From: Cavenderia fasciculata
Taxonomy: Eukaryota > Evosea > Eumycetozoa > Acytosteliales > Cavenderiaceae
Direction of reading: 5' to 3'
Assembly: GCF_000203815.1 (NCBI RefSeq)
Contig: NW_004457735.1
Coordinates: 682,001 to 746,000 of the forward strand
Length of the DNA stretch: 64,000 nucleotides
In this document: positions 13,429-25,365 of the stretch, one piece after another
Layout: every line of letters begins with the position of its first letter
Position numbering within the stretch: the stretch's first letter is position 1
Notes under the pieces: model-generated
What the model saw: the letters and a program-made list of their open reading frames with translations, nothing else
Database searches by the model: none
Told to the model about the DNA's origin: nothing
Translations under genes and position numbers: made by a program

Positions 13429-13565
13429 GTTTTGAACAAGTTGTGTGAATAGTGGAGTAAGAGACACCCAAATGGATTAACTTTTTGAACATCCATATTC
13501 CCGCTCATTTTCATCATGTATTCCACACCTTTTTTAAGCTTTTGAACGTTCATCTTAAATATTTA
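13429..13565. promoter_or_regulatory. Shared upstream region of A2 and B1
   Basis: This is a 137-bp head-to-head interval between the aligned starts of A2 (minus) and B1 (plus). It is recognisably the same sequence as the 168-bp interval between B5 and A7 at 32474-32641. Inside it an additional minus-strand frame starts with MNVQKLKKG at 13553, only 12 bp from the B ATG, and includes MDVQKVN. The interval must hold promoters for both genes. The small frame may be an upstream ORF or the ancestral N-terminus of A. Confidence 0.55.
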
Positions 13566-13867
13566 ATGACAAACAAAGAAGAGTTATTTAGAAAGATCAT
13601 TGGATCAGTGACACTAAGAACGACGATATTCAATCATGTGAGAGAGATTAGAAAGATACCAACAACATTCTAATCGTCGAACTTGGTCAACTCAATGAAG
13701 ATCACCAATTCATCATAAGAAAGTATGCATTGTGGTATCCACTTTTTTTTAACAACCATACAAGACCACATACATTAACGTTGGGTGCATTGGATACAAT
13801 CAATAGTTTGTTACAAAACTCTGTATCCAAGTTGGTCAAACGTTCAATACAACTCATGTCTTTGGGG
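13566..13867 (+). pseudogene. Family B fragment B1, first exon only
   Basis: It begins MTNKEELFRKIIGSVTLRTT, the family B N-terminus, and continues through the blocks for the GALDTI and SKLVKRSIQLMS segments. It then stops abruptly at about 13867, where family A sequence in the opposite orientation begins. The frame is interrupted. Exons 2 and 3 are absent. It is the divergent partner of A2. Confidence 0.75.
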
Positions 13868-13975
13868 AATGCTTGCCGAATTACCTATCCACCCAACAAG
13901 ATATACATTCACAAATCGATTGATTTGATATTGTTGTTGTTGTTTTGAAAATAATATTCGTTGAATATCTTTTTG
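13868..13975 (-). pseudogene. Family A exon 5 scrap
   Basis: About 100 bp in reverse orientation match the exon 5 stretch of A5 around 22700-22825 (text for KQQQYQPDQINRF and the following VGWIGNSASN segment). It is joined directly to the B1 fragment on the left and to the recombinase fossil on the right. This is a rearrangement scar and has no coding capacity. Confidence 0.6.
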
Positions 13976-13979
13976 AAAA

Positions 13980-14855
13980 ATTAAATTAATTTAAAAAAAA
14001 AAAAAAGGTTTCTGTAAAATAGTAGGATATTCGAACTTGTGAAGAAAATCCGTTATTATCTAGTCATACAGAATGTAATACATTCTATGTGGGCATGTAA
14101 AGAATCGAGATAGTGTTTGGAGTGGGTTGCGACAGATTGTAGAATCTGTTGAACACGTCCCAAGACGTCCATCTGCCTAGTTTCATAACGTGTGGTACTG
14201 GAACGCCTGCTCTGACCAGTGCAGATGCTGCAGCGTGACGAATCGAATGGGCTTTAAAGATTGAAGTGTCGACACCAGCTTTGCTCATCACGTCGAGAGA
14301 GATGCTTGATATCCTTTGTGATGACAATTGGCACCATAGACCGGTGGCATTCTTGTATGCAAGTAAGAATTTGGAAGAGTTATGACCAAGATTGTTGTTG
14401 GATAGATTCAGGTACGATCTTAGACAGTTTACAGGGCACAGGGATGTGTCGTCGAGGCAATATAATAGGATATTGACAATCTTTCCTCTAGACTTTAGAT
14501 TTGGCAAGTTGTATTTGTAATGCGTGACCGGACGTGGTGTAAATGGTGTTCAAGGATGACGGAGTGAGCATCTCTGCCAGATCGTCAGAACGAGCGGCAA
14601 GAGAGATCTTCAACAGGACGATCAGCTTTGCACGTAGGGTTGGAAGGTCCAGATGCTCGTTGGAGGGATGGGTAGTCTTTATCCAGTCTGTTAGCACTTT
14701 TACGTCGTATATTGTCGAGTACTTGGCCGACGAGAGATTGGCATTTGGGTTCCTGCCGGACAGCAGGTTGGTAATAGGAGCAGGTTCCTCGATTGGTCTT
14801 CCACAGAGTTTGAATGTGGCACGAATCACGTTCCAAAAGCTCTTTACAATGTTCA
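13980..14855 (-). mobile_element. Fossil of a tyrosine-recombinase retroelement (DIRS-like)
   Basis: The minus strand carries two overlapping open segments resembling the N-terminal and catalytic parts of a tyrosine recombinase. The catalytic part shows HSIRHAA and LGRWTSWDVFNRFY, like the H-x-x-R and final Tyr regions of DIRS-1-type recombinases. No reverse transcriptase, RNase H or gag part is visible. The element is broken (at least one break) and truncated. Its right edge abuts family A exon 2 text at about 14856 and its left edge abuts an A scrap, so it lies inside A/B material and is younger than part of the cluster. A Crypton origin is an alternative. Confidence 0.65.
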
Positions 14856-15540
14856 TCCTTCAATAGCATTAACAATTACTATTTATTCAATTACCCGATG
14901 GTACTGATAACGACAAGTGTCTGTTTCATCATCTATCATATGAAACAAAGAAACATATGCATGAACTCTTGCTCAATCATATCAAACAATCAAAGGAGGA
15001 GTTTGTTCACCACGAAATGGAATTAATTCAATTAATGCTATCAAACCAATGTATGTTTATATAAATATTATGATGGATATCATTGATTACACTAGACAAT
15101 AGACTGATCAATCTCTATTATTATTATCATAACAACAATAGATAATAATGATGAAGATATTTATTTATACATTTAATTCGTTTAATAATTAAAAGTTGGT
15201 CACAAACCAATATGGCCCATTGATTCTAATCATGATACATGGTATACTAAAATTGAATCACAAAATTATTGAGCATCCTATACACAAGAACAGTGGAATA
15301 CAAAGGAATACATCATCAAGAATGCGCTCAACTATTTCAAAAACTACTCGATACTTTTACTGCACCACCACCCTCTGATCTATCTCTAGCTGGTTACGCT
15401 TTAATAGCGCTTCTCCAAACTTACTTGGTTGCCTTCACTGAAATAGTTCAACAAATAATAGTTACAAAAGGAAACATTACAACCCATCAAATATTACAAG
15501 AGAGAAATAATCATTAAATTACAACAAATAAATTAAAAGA
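14856..15540 (+). pseudogene. Family A copy A3, internally deleted
   Basis: It starts inside exon 2 (text for the LSYETKKHMHELLLNH block) and runs into the start of exon 3. It then jumps directly to the middle of exon 5 (RTVEYKGIHHQECAQLF, then VTKGNITTHQILQ) and ends with the A1-like tail. Exon 4 and most of exon 3 are missing. Its 3' tail meets the tail of A4 across the motif at 15560-15603. Confidence 0.75.
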
Positions 15541-15559
15541 GAAAATAAATTAAATAATT

Positions 15560-15603
15560 ATCATGAATAGACTTATAAATTATAATTTGGTAAGTTTGTT
15601 TTC
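15560..15603. repeat. A/B flanking motif, copy beyond the A4 3' end
   Basis: A 44-bp AT-rich stretch runs from ATCATGAATAG through TTATAAATTATAATTTGG to GTTTGTTTTC. The same motif lies beyond the 3' ends of B2 (18760-18802) and A7 (35651-35695, inverted). Partial copies lie beyond B5 (30871-30885) and A2 (about 10405-10416). On the A side it continues inward as CACCAGTGAATCAATC; on the B side as AAGAAAAGAAATTGAG. Confidence 0.7.
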
Positions 15604-15643
15604 ACCAGTGAATCAATCTTTGGTGATCAACTTTAATATTTAT

Positions 15644-18618
15644 TTATTTATTTTTATTTATTTTTTCTTTTATTTGTTTTAATTCCTTGGTGAGTCTCGT
15701 GTTCTTTTCAAGTGCCACCATCAATCTATCAATCCATTCAGAATATGATATCTCCTCTGTTGGTGATATTGTAATGCTTGGTGGAACAATATTTAGTTGA
15801 TCATAGAAATCAATGACCAACTCGACTTTTGAAGACAAGTCACTTTTTGTTGATCCCATATTTTGATTGATCCAATCGACAACCATATCAATCACACTGG
15901 ATGCTATCATTTCAATTGTGTTCCATTGGTCGTCCATTGAAACTAGTATCTTTACCAAAATGTCAATCTCTGGCAATTCATCCCAGCTCCTGCGAAATTC
16001 ACTATATGTGTTAATAGTATAATGTTGTGCTTGTACTATCAAATCGATGATTTGTAATATTTGATCGGTTGTAATGTTTCCTTCTCTAAGTATTATTTGT
16101 TTGACCATTTTAGTGGCTGCAGCCAAATGGTATCTGAGAAGCTCTAGTGCATCTGGATCAGTTCGAGATAGATCAGAGGGCATTGCTTCAGCCAATGAAT
16201 CGAGTATTTGTTGAAATAGTAGAGTAGATTCTTGGTGGTGTATTCCTTTGTATTCCGCTGTTCTTGTGTATAGGATGCTCAATAATTGTGAGGCCTTTGC
16301 CTTTTCTGTTGTGTTGGAATATGTTGTTGGACTGGCGTGTAGTTGGAACATGGGTGTGATTAAATGTTGAATGTATCTGTTTGTTGTTTTATGTGGTTGT
16401 TTGTACATGATTACAAGACGGTCGATACTATATCTATCGATTGGTTGATGAAGAAGTATTATTTTCATGGCTGATGGTAAATAGATTGACAAGTTATTTA
16501 CTGATTTACCTATCCACTGAATAAGATACCTTCTCACAAATGTATTGATTTGATTTTGTTTATATTGTTTTGAAAATAATATTCGTTGAACTAATTGATT
16601 GATCTCTTTGGGTCCAAGCCGAACGATAATACGACCAAACAATTCAATTACATGCTCTAAAATTTTATCGTCATTTTGAAAACGATCCAATAACCCAATG
16701 ATCGCTGTTGATAATGCTTTTAAACTCTAAATTAAAATAAATAGAATATTGATGATTAATAAATAGAAATAAAGGGGAACCACTTCACTTATATTGTACC
16801 TACTGTAAATTGAGGAATGTGATGGTATGTGAATGTGTATACAAAAGATATAGCAGAATCTATAACCTCCCTATGATTTGATTGAACCGACTTTAGAGCG
16901 AGGTTGACAATACATTCTTGCCAAAGAGGCTCTGTAGGAAATAATTTTTTCAACATTAGGGATGCAAATTGATTCTTATTATGACAATCTTGATCACAGA
17001 CCTTGATTAGAGAGGATAATAAACGAGAATATGGGGGAGCTTGATTGATGATGTGATTAAAAACATCATTGATGATATCTCGAAACTCTATACTATTGAT
17101 AAGCATATCAATATAGTAAGGCATATTACAGAATTGGTAAATAAATTCCAATAATTCACATTGAACAAGTTCATTATCCTCTTTTAAAGATTCTGATATA
17201 ACTCTATTTTTAAAATAATAATAATAATTGTTGTGGTTAGAATAGATCGGTCTGTATATTCGTTGATTTACATACGTTTTGAGAAGATCAATACTAAAAT
17301 ATGTTTTCCATTCAATACTCTTGTGATTAAACATATTCCATAATTTGAGAACTATTAATTTATCCTTCCCTGATGTTTGTGTTAGGCATCGGTTGAAATG
17401 TTCGAATAGAATAGATAATACTTGATGCTGAGTCGCTTTAAAAGATTGAATTTTCTTGGCAAGCATTGGCTTTTCATACTTGATGTCACTATACTTTTTC
17501 GAGTCAAAGACATTGGCGTAAAAGAGTGGGTTATTCCAGTCTTCCGCATCCATATAGTCATTGGGTTGTTGTGGTACGAAATAACCATCATTGTGAGCAT
17601 CCAAGAATATCGTTTTAATATACTCTTTTAAAAAGTCACAAGAAATTTGATTGGTCCATTCAGTATCGGAAAGTTCAAGGAATACTGTTTGTGAAATCAT
17701 CCTTTTTAATTCTTTACCTCTTTGATCTTGAAAACTATACTCTTTGAGCACCAATAAAAACATATAAACGGGTTTGTCTCTACAAACACTTTTGGATATA
17801 TTGGGGTCCTTATAGACACCAAATATAGTATCCAAAGTATCATATATGACATCCAAATATTTGTCTCTAATGTGTGCATCATAGTTATTCATTCTAATAA
17901 TACCATCTAAAATGAATGGAATCATTGCGCCGTAATTCCTTTTTTCATCAAACAAAGTATTAAACCAATTAAATGTTTGAATAATAAATAAATAAATATC
18001 TTCATCATTATTATCTGTTGTTAGAAGAGGTCAGTCAATCTTTTTGTCCAATCAATGATACATCATCATATTTATATAAACATACATTGGTTTGATAGCA
18101 TTAATTGAATTAATTCCTTCTCGTGGTGAATAAACTCCTTTGATTGTTTGATATGATTGAGTAAGAGTTCATGCATATGTTTCTTTGTTTCATATGATAG
18201 ATGATGAAACAGACACTTGTCATTCTCAGTGCCATCGGGTAATTGAATAAATAGCAAATAAATCAATGCTAGTGAAGGATGTGGGCTTTGCTTTTGATCA
18301 TATATCTGTAAATAAACAAGGTGTATGAGCATACATAATAATAATAAAGGATAATCAATACTTTGCAATACATACGAGATCATCATCATCATCTGAAGCA
18401 ATATTATACTCCAAATTGCATACTCTATAAGCAATGTCGAGTATGACTTGATCGGCTCGTTGTTGCAGATCCTTCATAACTGAGAGGTCTCGACAAGATA
18501 ATGTCACATTGGTATTAGATCCAAGTGAGAAGATTAATGGCCCATTTAACAACTTCTGGTGTAAATCAGTAAATCTAACAGTCCTTGATTCAAGGAGTCC
18601 GTTAGAAGATGCTGTCAT
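15644..18618 (-). CDS. Family A copy A4: unknown helix-rich protein, complete
   Basis: Exons 18618-18376, 18305-18086, 18014-17276, 17203-16804 and 16726-15644 give an uninterrupted 894-aa product. Phases and splice sites are identical to A7 and A8. The chosen start is the ATG of MTASSNGLLESRT, aligned across the subfamily. An in-frame upstream stretch encoding LHYS and VQNM is conserved between copies, so a longer N-terminus cannot be excluded. Typical blocks are RADQVILDIAYRVCN, LSYETKKHMHELLLNHIKQ, RDKPVYMFLLVLKEYSFQDQ, IYQFCNMPYYID, TRTAEYKGIHHQ and GNITTDQILQIIDLIVQAQ. The protein lacks signal peptide, membrane segments and recognisable enzyme motifs. B2 lies 329 bp upstream in the same direction. 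Its divergent B partner is missing, replaced by the flank of B2. Confidence 0.82.
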
Positions 18619-18759
18619 GTTTTGAACAAGTTGTTGTGCTCCTGAATAGTGGAGTATGATCCCCAAAAAGAATTAACTTTTTGAGCATCCATTTTCTCTC
18701 TTATTTTGATGATCATCAAAATAATTAATAATTAATTTATTTAATTTTTAGAATGAAAT

Positions 18760-18802
18760 ATCATAAATAGAATTATAAATTATAATTTGGTTGTTTGTTT
18801 TC
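18760..18802. repeat. A/B flanking motif, copy beyond the B2 3' end
   Basis: The motif lies between the A4 start and the B2 stop, in the same orientation relative to a minus-strand 3' end as the copy beyond A4. It differs from that copy at few positions (ATCATAAATAG against ATCATGAATAG) and leads inward into AAGAAAAGAAATTGAGAATG, which is also present downstream of B5. Confidence 0.7.
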
Positions 18803-18946
18803 AAGAAAAGAAATTGAGAATGAAAATACATTTAAATGTTCTAATTAATCAAAGTTAATTTTATTTTATAAATATTTATTTATCATAATGTATTATTTTT
18901 ATAAAATAAAAATAGGAGGGGCGCACTGATCTAGATGATTTCTATT

Positions 18947-20503
18947 TCACCAATCATCTTCACTATCTTCTTCTTCTTCTTCTTCTTCTTGTTCGTAATC
19001 ATCGTCACTATTATCATCATCTTCGTCACTGTCGTTGCTTTCAAAGTCTGACATCTCGTCAAGTTCCTTTGGATCTCCAAATTCTTTGAATGCTTGTACT
19101 GGAGTTTTGAACCAAACATCATGATACCCGTCATTTTCGCACATACATTCATACCATTCAGATATTTGAAATAGATTAGCCTTACTGTATTGTGATGCAT
19201 CGACATCTCCATCATCTTCATACATTTTAAAAATCATATTCTTTGATTTCAATTGTTTGATTTCATTCATAATCTCTGGTAATAGTAGTTGGAGTAGTCG
19301 GATTAATAGTTGTTAATAGTTGTAAATAATAACTATCTTTTATACTATACATACTCTTTTGAATTAGATTTTTTTTATCCAAACATGTTTGAATATCGAC
19401 AGCCAACATTTTGGCTATTTTACAAAGATTCTCGATTGGAAGTTCGCCCACCAACTCTCCAAAGTCTGGTCGGGTGTTGTCATCATCATCGTCGTCGTTG
19501 TCGTCGTCGTCGTCGTTTTCTTCATCTTCGTCCTTTGGATTGTTAATGCTATCAATAGCTTCATTAAGATCCTCAGTGTATAGCTGATCGGTCTCTTTGA
19601 TTTTCTCCAACAACTTTATTGAATCTTGACCAAGAGTAGCAGAGGCTTGTGGAGGCTCTAATTCATCTCTAAAAAAGAACCCAAAAGTAGAGTTATCTGC
19701 TTTTAATATTTCCTTGACTTCTTGAGAGCTGATTGGGATCTTGGTAGTTGACTTACCAGTCTTCTATAGAGTTTCAAAGAGATTACAGTGTTAATCAATT
19801 GTTGTTATTTACAAAGATCGATATCATCATACACGATGATGTCCTGTTTAATACATACTCTTTCTTTCTTTGTCCTGGCAATTGTATTTGTGATCATATT
19901 AAGTATGTACTCTATGATCTGATGGAGAAAGACGACAGTTGTTGTGTATAGATTGGTACTACCGGCAGCAGACTTGAACATCTCGATAATATGTGATACT
20001 CGGTACACATAGAATACGCTAGGTTCTTCATTGTAGTATTTATCTACAGCTTCACAAGCATCCTCCACACAATAACCGGCTGCTTCTTGATCAGTATAGA
20101 GCTCCATTATACTCAAGGCAATGTGTCTGCATCGAAGTCCTCCACCACCAGAACCAGAAGCAGAAGCACCATCATTTGCATTCTCCAAAGACATGAGTTG
20201 TATTGAACGTTTGACCAACTTGGATACAGAGTTTTGTAGCAAACCAGTGATTGTATCCAATGCACCCAACGTAAATGTATGTGGTCTTGTATGGTTAAAA
20301 AAAAGTGGATACCACAATGCATACTTTCTTATGATGAATTGGTGATCTTCAATGATTCGACCAAGTTCGACGGTGTACTTTGTTCCTGGTATCTTGTACA
20401 ATGTTGCATCCAACATTCTAATCTCTCTCACATGATTGAATATCGTTGTTCTTAGTGTCACTGATCCAATGATCTTTTTAAATAACTCTTCTTTGTTTAT
20501 CAT
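18947..20503 (-). CDS. Family B copy B2: unknown protein with acidic tail, complete
   Basis: Three exons (20503-19859, 19763-19355, 19275-18947) give 460 aa with intron phases 0 and 1. The N-terminal 215 residues start MINKEELFKKIIGSVTLRTT and include KIPGTKYTVELGRIIEDHQF, FTLGALDTITGLLQNSVSKL and a Gly/Ser-rich loop before LRCRHIALSIMELYTDQEA. Exon 2 encodes SSQEVKEIL, FFFRDELEPPQASATLG and LYTEDLNEAID, followed by a long Asp/Glu run and PIENLCKIAKMLAVDIQ. Exon 3 encodes MIFKMYEDDGDVDASQYS, WYECMCENDGYHDVWF and TPVQAFKEFGDPKEL, then a Glu/Asp-rich tail ending EDSEDDW. There is no signal peptide or membrane segment. The acidic tail would suit a protein- or histone-binding role, which is only a guess. 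It is head to head with A5 and in tandem with A4. Confidence 0.8.
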
Positions 20504-20653
20504 TCTAAAATGAATTGATAAATGAAAAGAAATAATTATTAAAAAAAAGTGAGGGAAAGCAACGTAGCTTCAGCCATCGTTAAAGCATGTTCTAATAATT
20601 AAAAATGTTTTGGTTTTTTCGACATTTTTAACATTTTTTTTCGGGATGATTAT
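20504..20653. promoter_or_regulatory. Head-to-head interval between B2 and A5
   Basis: About 150 AT-rich bp separate the B2 start from the first A-homologous codon of A5. The sequence does not resemble the A2/B1 and B5/A7 intervals, so this pair has diverged or was assembled differently. It must supply the B2 promoter. Confidence 0.45.
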
Positions 20654-23650
20654 GAACCTCGACTTGAAAATACTTTAACATTTAAAAGATTCTATGGTAT
20701 TCTCGAGAAGCTATCATCCCCACTTGCCAGACCTCTTTGCTTCAGACTTCGATCAAATGGCAATACTAGAATATCAACTCAAGAGGCTACATCGATGGAA
20801 TGTATACGACGACGATCCGATCAAGTAATATTAGACATTACTTATAAACTATGTAATATAAAGTGTAATACTCAAGATGATGATGATCTCGTAAGTATTG
20901 TCAAGTTGTTGGATATAAATTGAAAATAGTAGTTGATAATATTAGACCTAACACCACCCATGTTTATATTTATAGATATACGATAAAGATAATATTCATC
21001 ATGTAACAGGATTGATTCAATTACTTTTGATCAAATCGCCTAATGGTACTGATAATGACAAGTGTCTGTTTCCTCAACTATCATATGAAACAAAGAAACA
21101 TATGCATGAACTCTTACTCAATCATTTCAAACAATTAAGGAGGTTTAATAATCACGAAATGGAATTAATTCAATTAATGCTATCTAATCACTGTATGTAT
21201 GTTAATATAATATGATATTATTAAACAAATAGACTGACCTTAAATGATAATAATAATAATAATAATAATAACAGATAATAATGATAAAGATATTTATTTA
21301 TTTATCATTCAAACATTTAATTGGTTCAATGTTTGGTTGAGCAAAAAAGTTAAGTATCGGAACAAAGACCAATATGGATCATTGAGTCTAATAATGATAC
21401 ATGGTATTATTAGAATGAATAACTATGACGCACATATTAGAGACAAATATTTGGATGTTATATACGACACTTTGGATACTATATTTCGCGTCTACGGGGA
21501 TGGAGAAATATTCTCAAGTATAATTCATGGTCCTATTTATATGTTTTTATTGGTGCTCAAAGAGTATAGTTTTCAAGATCAAAGAGGTAGAGAATTAAAA
21601 AGGAGGATTTCAAACATTGTATTTAATGACCTTTCAAAACGCCTCTTTTCCTTTGATGAATGGGATAGTCAGATTGGTTGTGACTTTTTCAAGGATTATA
21701 TTACAATAGTATTCTTGGATGCTCATAATGACCAATATTTCATACCACCAGAGCAATCCAATGACTATATGGATGTGGAAGACTGGAAAAAGGATAATCG
21801 CACCAGGGTTGAAGAAAGAGAATTACTCTGCAAACAAATTCGATCATTTTCAACAGACTATCATCCAATAGTATTATCTATTCTATTTGAACATTTCAAG
21901 AAATGTCTAACACAAACATCATGGAAGGATAAATTAATCGTTCTCAAATTATTAAATATGTTTGATTACAATAATATGGATTATAAAAAAGGAAAGGAAT
22001 GTAAATGGAAAACATATTTTAGTTTTGATTTTCTTAAAACGTATGAATATAATCAATATCGCAGACTGATCATATTTCTAACAAACCATTATTATATCAT
22101 TTTAAAATTATTTTTAAATAAATAGAGTTATATCAGAAACATTAAAAGAGGATAATGTACTTGTTCAATGTGAATTGGTTGAATTTATTCGGCTATTCTG
22201 TTATATCCCATACTATCGTTGGATGGTTGTCGATAGTATAGAGTTTCGAGATATCATCAAAGAAGCTTTTATTTACATCATCGATCAGGCTTCATCACCA
22301 CATCCTCGTTTAATATACTTTCTCATCGAGGCTTGTGATCCTCGGGCTTATGGTAGACTTGGGCGACAGATTAAAGAAATCTTCTACACAGACCCTTTTT
22401 GGCAAGAATGTATTGTCAACCTCGTTTTAAAGTCGGTTCAATCAAATCACAAGGTTTTGATCAATAGTGCTCTAGGCTTGTCTACCAGATATCCTATTCC
22501 GCAATTTTCGGTAGGTGTGATATTACTTTAACATTGACACCCCTCTCAATTTCTGTTTATTAATCAATGTTCTATTTTTTAGAGTTTAAAAGCATTATCA
22601 ACAACAATCATTGCATTATTGGATAGTTTTCAAAAAGATAAAGACATTTTAGATCATGTCATTGGGTTTTTTAATCATACTCACCAACTTGGATTCAAAG
22701 AGACAAATCAATTAATTCAACGAATATTATTTTCAAAACAACAACAACAATATCAACCAGATCAAATCAATCGGTTTGTGAATGTATATCTTGTTGGGTG
22801 GATAGGTAATTCGGCAAGCAACTTGTCAATTTATTTACCATTGGTCATGAAAAGAATACTTGGTCAACCAATCGATCAAGATTGTATCCGTAGCCTTTTA
22901 ATCCTCTACAAACAATCACATAAATCAACGAATCAATACATTCAATATTTAATTACACCTATTATCCAACTATACACCAACACTAAAATAGATAATGTCA
23001 ACGAAAAAACAAATGTTGCAGAATTATTGAGCCTCCTATTCACAAGAACAGTGGAATACAAAGGAATACACCACCAAGAATCTACTCGACTATTTCAACA
23101 AATACTCGATACTTTTACTGCACCACCAACTCCCTCTTCCCTATATCCCTTCAATATAATATATCATAACATAAAGAGATTATGTGTAATTACCGACATA
23201 GTTCAACAAATAATAGTTACAAGAGGAAACATTACAACCGATCAAATATTACAAATCATCGATTTGATCGTACAAACACTACAACTAATTCACTCTAATG
23301 ATAATAATAGGGAACACTTATCAGAGATTGGCCAATTGATACAGATATTAGTTTCAATGGACTACCAATGGAACACCATTGCAATGATATCATCCCGTGT
23401 GATTGATATGGTCGTAGATTGGATCAATCAAAATATGGAGCTCGGGCACAAGTCATTTCATTCAACAGTCGAGTTGGTCGTAGATTTCTATGATCAAATC
23501 AATATTATACCACCAAGCATTACAATATCACCAACAACAGAGAAGATATCATATTCCGAATGGATTGATAGATTGATATTGGTAGAAACGGGTTATGGTC
23601 ATAGTTATGACGTGGTCACCACTAAATTAATACAATTAAAAATTAATTAA
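20654..23650 (+). CDS. Family A copy A5: open coding region without a clear start codon
   Basis: All five exons are open and keep the family phases: from about 20654 to 20890, then 20976-21192, 21275-22040, 22126-22510 and 22583-23650. It belongs to the A1 subfamily (RLENTLTFKRFYGILEKLSS). No ATG occurs in the reading frame upstream of the homologous N-terminus; the nearest ATGs read into a stop in another frame. The first in-frame ATG is within exon 1, in TSMECIRRR. Either translation starts there, an upstream exon exists, or the 5' end has decayed. Exons 2-5 are otherwise clean, with intact splice sites. It is head to head with B2 and followed in tandem by B3 after 180 bp. Confidence 0.65.
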
Positions 23651-23829
23651 ATTAAAAGAGACAACACATTAATATAATATTATCATCAAGCTGCATTGGA
23701 GGTGTTAATTAATTGTTTATTTTAAGTATTGTATTCCCTTACAAATATCTTTCATTAAACCAAAAACAGAAAAATCTTCCATTGGCAAGTACAGTCCATT
23801 TAATTATTCGTTCTTTAAAATTAGATAAA

Positions 23830-25365
23830 ATGTCTAGTAAAGAAGAAGAGTTGTTTAGAAAGATCATTGGATCAGTGACACTAAGAACGACGATATTCAA
23901 TCATGTAAGAGAGATTAGAATGTTGTTGGGTACAACATTCTACAAGATACCAGGAACAAAGTACACTGTCGAACTTTGTCCGATCATTGAAGATCACCAA
24001 TTCATCATAAGAAAATATGCTATGCGGTACCAATATTATTTTTACAACAATACCAAAGCACATACATTTACGTTGGGTGCATTGGATACAATCACTGGTT
24101 TGCTACAAAACTCTGTATCCAAGTTGGTTAAACGTTCAATACAACTCATGTCTTTGGAGAATGTAAATGATGGTGGTTCTGCTTTTGGCTCTGGTGGAGG
24201 ACTTCGATGCAAACATCTTGCCTTGAGTTTAATGGAGCTCTTTACTCATCAAGAAGCAGCCGACTATGGTATCGAGATGGCTTGTGAAGCTGTTGACAAA
24301 TACCACATTGGAGAGTCTTGTAAAGAACCTTACATGCTTTATGTGTATCAAGTATCACATATTATCGAGAAGTTCAAGTCTGCTGCAGCGGGTGGCAATG
24401 CCAACTTTGGCAATCTTTACACAACAACCGTGGTCTTTTTCCACAGGATCATAGAATACATACTTCATATGATCGCAAATCCCATTGCCTGCATAAAGAA
24501 AAGGAGAGTAAGTATTAAACAAAACATCATCGTGTGTCATGATATCGATCTTTGTAAAGACAACAAACAATAATTGGTTAACAGTGCATTGTAATTTCTA
24601 TGAAACTCTATAGAATTCAACTACCATGATCAGCTCTCAAGAAGTCAAGGAAATATTAAAAGGAGAGGAATTTACTTCAGGATTCTTTTTTAGAGATGAA
24701 TTAGAGCCTCCACAAGCCTCAGCTACTCTTGGTCTAGACTCAATAAAGTTTTTGGAGAAAATCAAAGAGACCGATCAGCTATACACCGAGGATCCCAATG
24801 AAGCTATTAATACTATTTACACTTTTAACAATCCAAACGACGACGACAATGATGATGATGATGATGAAGGCTACAATCAACCAGACTTTGGACAGTTGGT
24901 GGTTGAACTTCCAATCGAGAATCTCCGAACCATTGCCAAAATGTTGTCTGTCGATATCCAAGAATGTTTGGATAAAAAAAATGTAATTAAAAAGAGTATG
25001 TATATATGTATGAGATAGTAAAATATTTTTACAAACACTATTGTTAACTATTACTCCTATTACTACCACTACTATTACCAGAGATTATGAATGAAATCAA
25101 ACAATTGACATCAAAGAAAATGATTTTCAAAATGTATGAAGATGATGGAGATGTTGATGCATCACAATACAGCGAGACTGATCTAATCAAAATATGTCGA
25201 TGGTATGAATGTATGTGCGACAATGACGGGTATCACGATGTTTGGTTTATGACTCCAGTACAAGCATTCAAAGAATTTGGAGATCCAAAGGAACTTAAAG
25301 TGTCAGTGAAAGCGAAGAAGGTGAAACCAGTTAGATGGGTACAATTGAAAAAAAAAAAAAATTAA
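23830..25365 (+). CDS. Family B copy B3: unknown protein with basic tail, complete
   Basis: Exons 23830-24507, 24614-24995 and 25082-25365 give 447 aa with the same phases as B2. The start MSSKEEELFRKIIGSVTLRTT aligns with the other B copies; the open frame extends further upstream but without similarity. Core blocks match B2: TFLQ-like GALDTITGLLQNSVSKLVKR, FFFRDELEPPQASATLG, IENLRTIAKMLSVDIQ, MYEDDGDVDASQYS and WYECMCDNDGYHDVWF. The acidic C-terminal tail of B2 is replaced after FGDPKEL by a short Lys-rich end (KAKKVKPVRWVQLKKKKN), reversing the charge. It follows A5 in tandem, so order and orientation of A and B vary across the cluster. Confidence 0.78.

Noticed and set aside
19310-19583. 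Plus-strand open frames rich in Arg or Val opposite B2 exon 2
   Set aside because: They are the antisense of the Asp/Glu run of B2 and have no independent start context or conservation.
23713-23829. Longer N-terminus for B3 from an upstream ATG
   Set aside because: The extra residues have no counterpart in B2, B1, B4 or B5; all of these start at the KEELF block.
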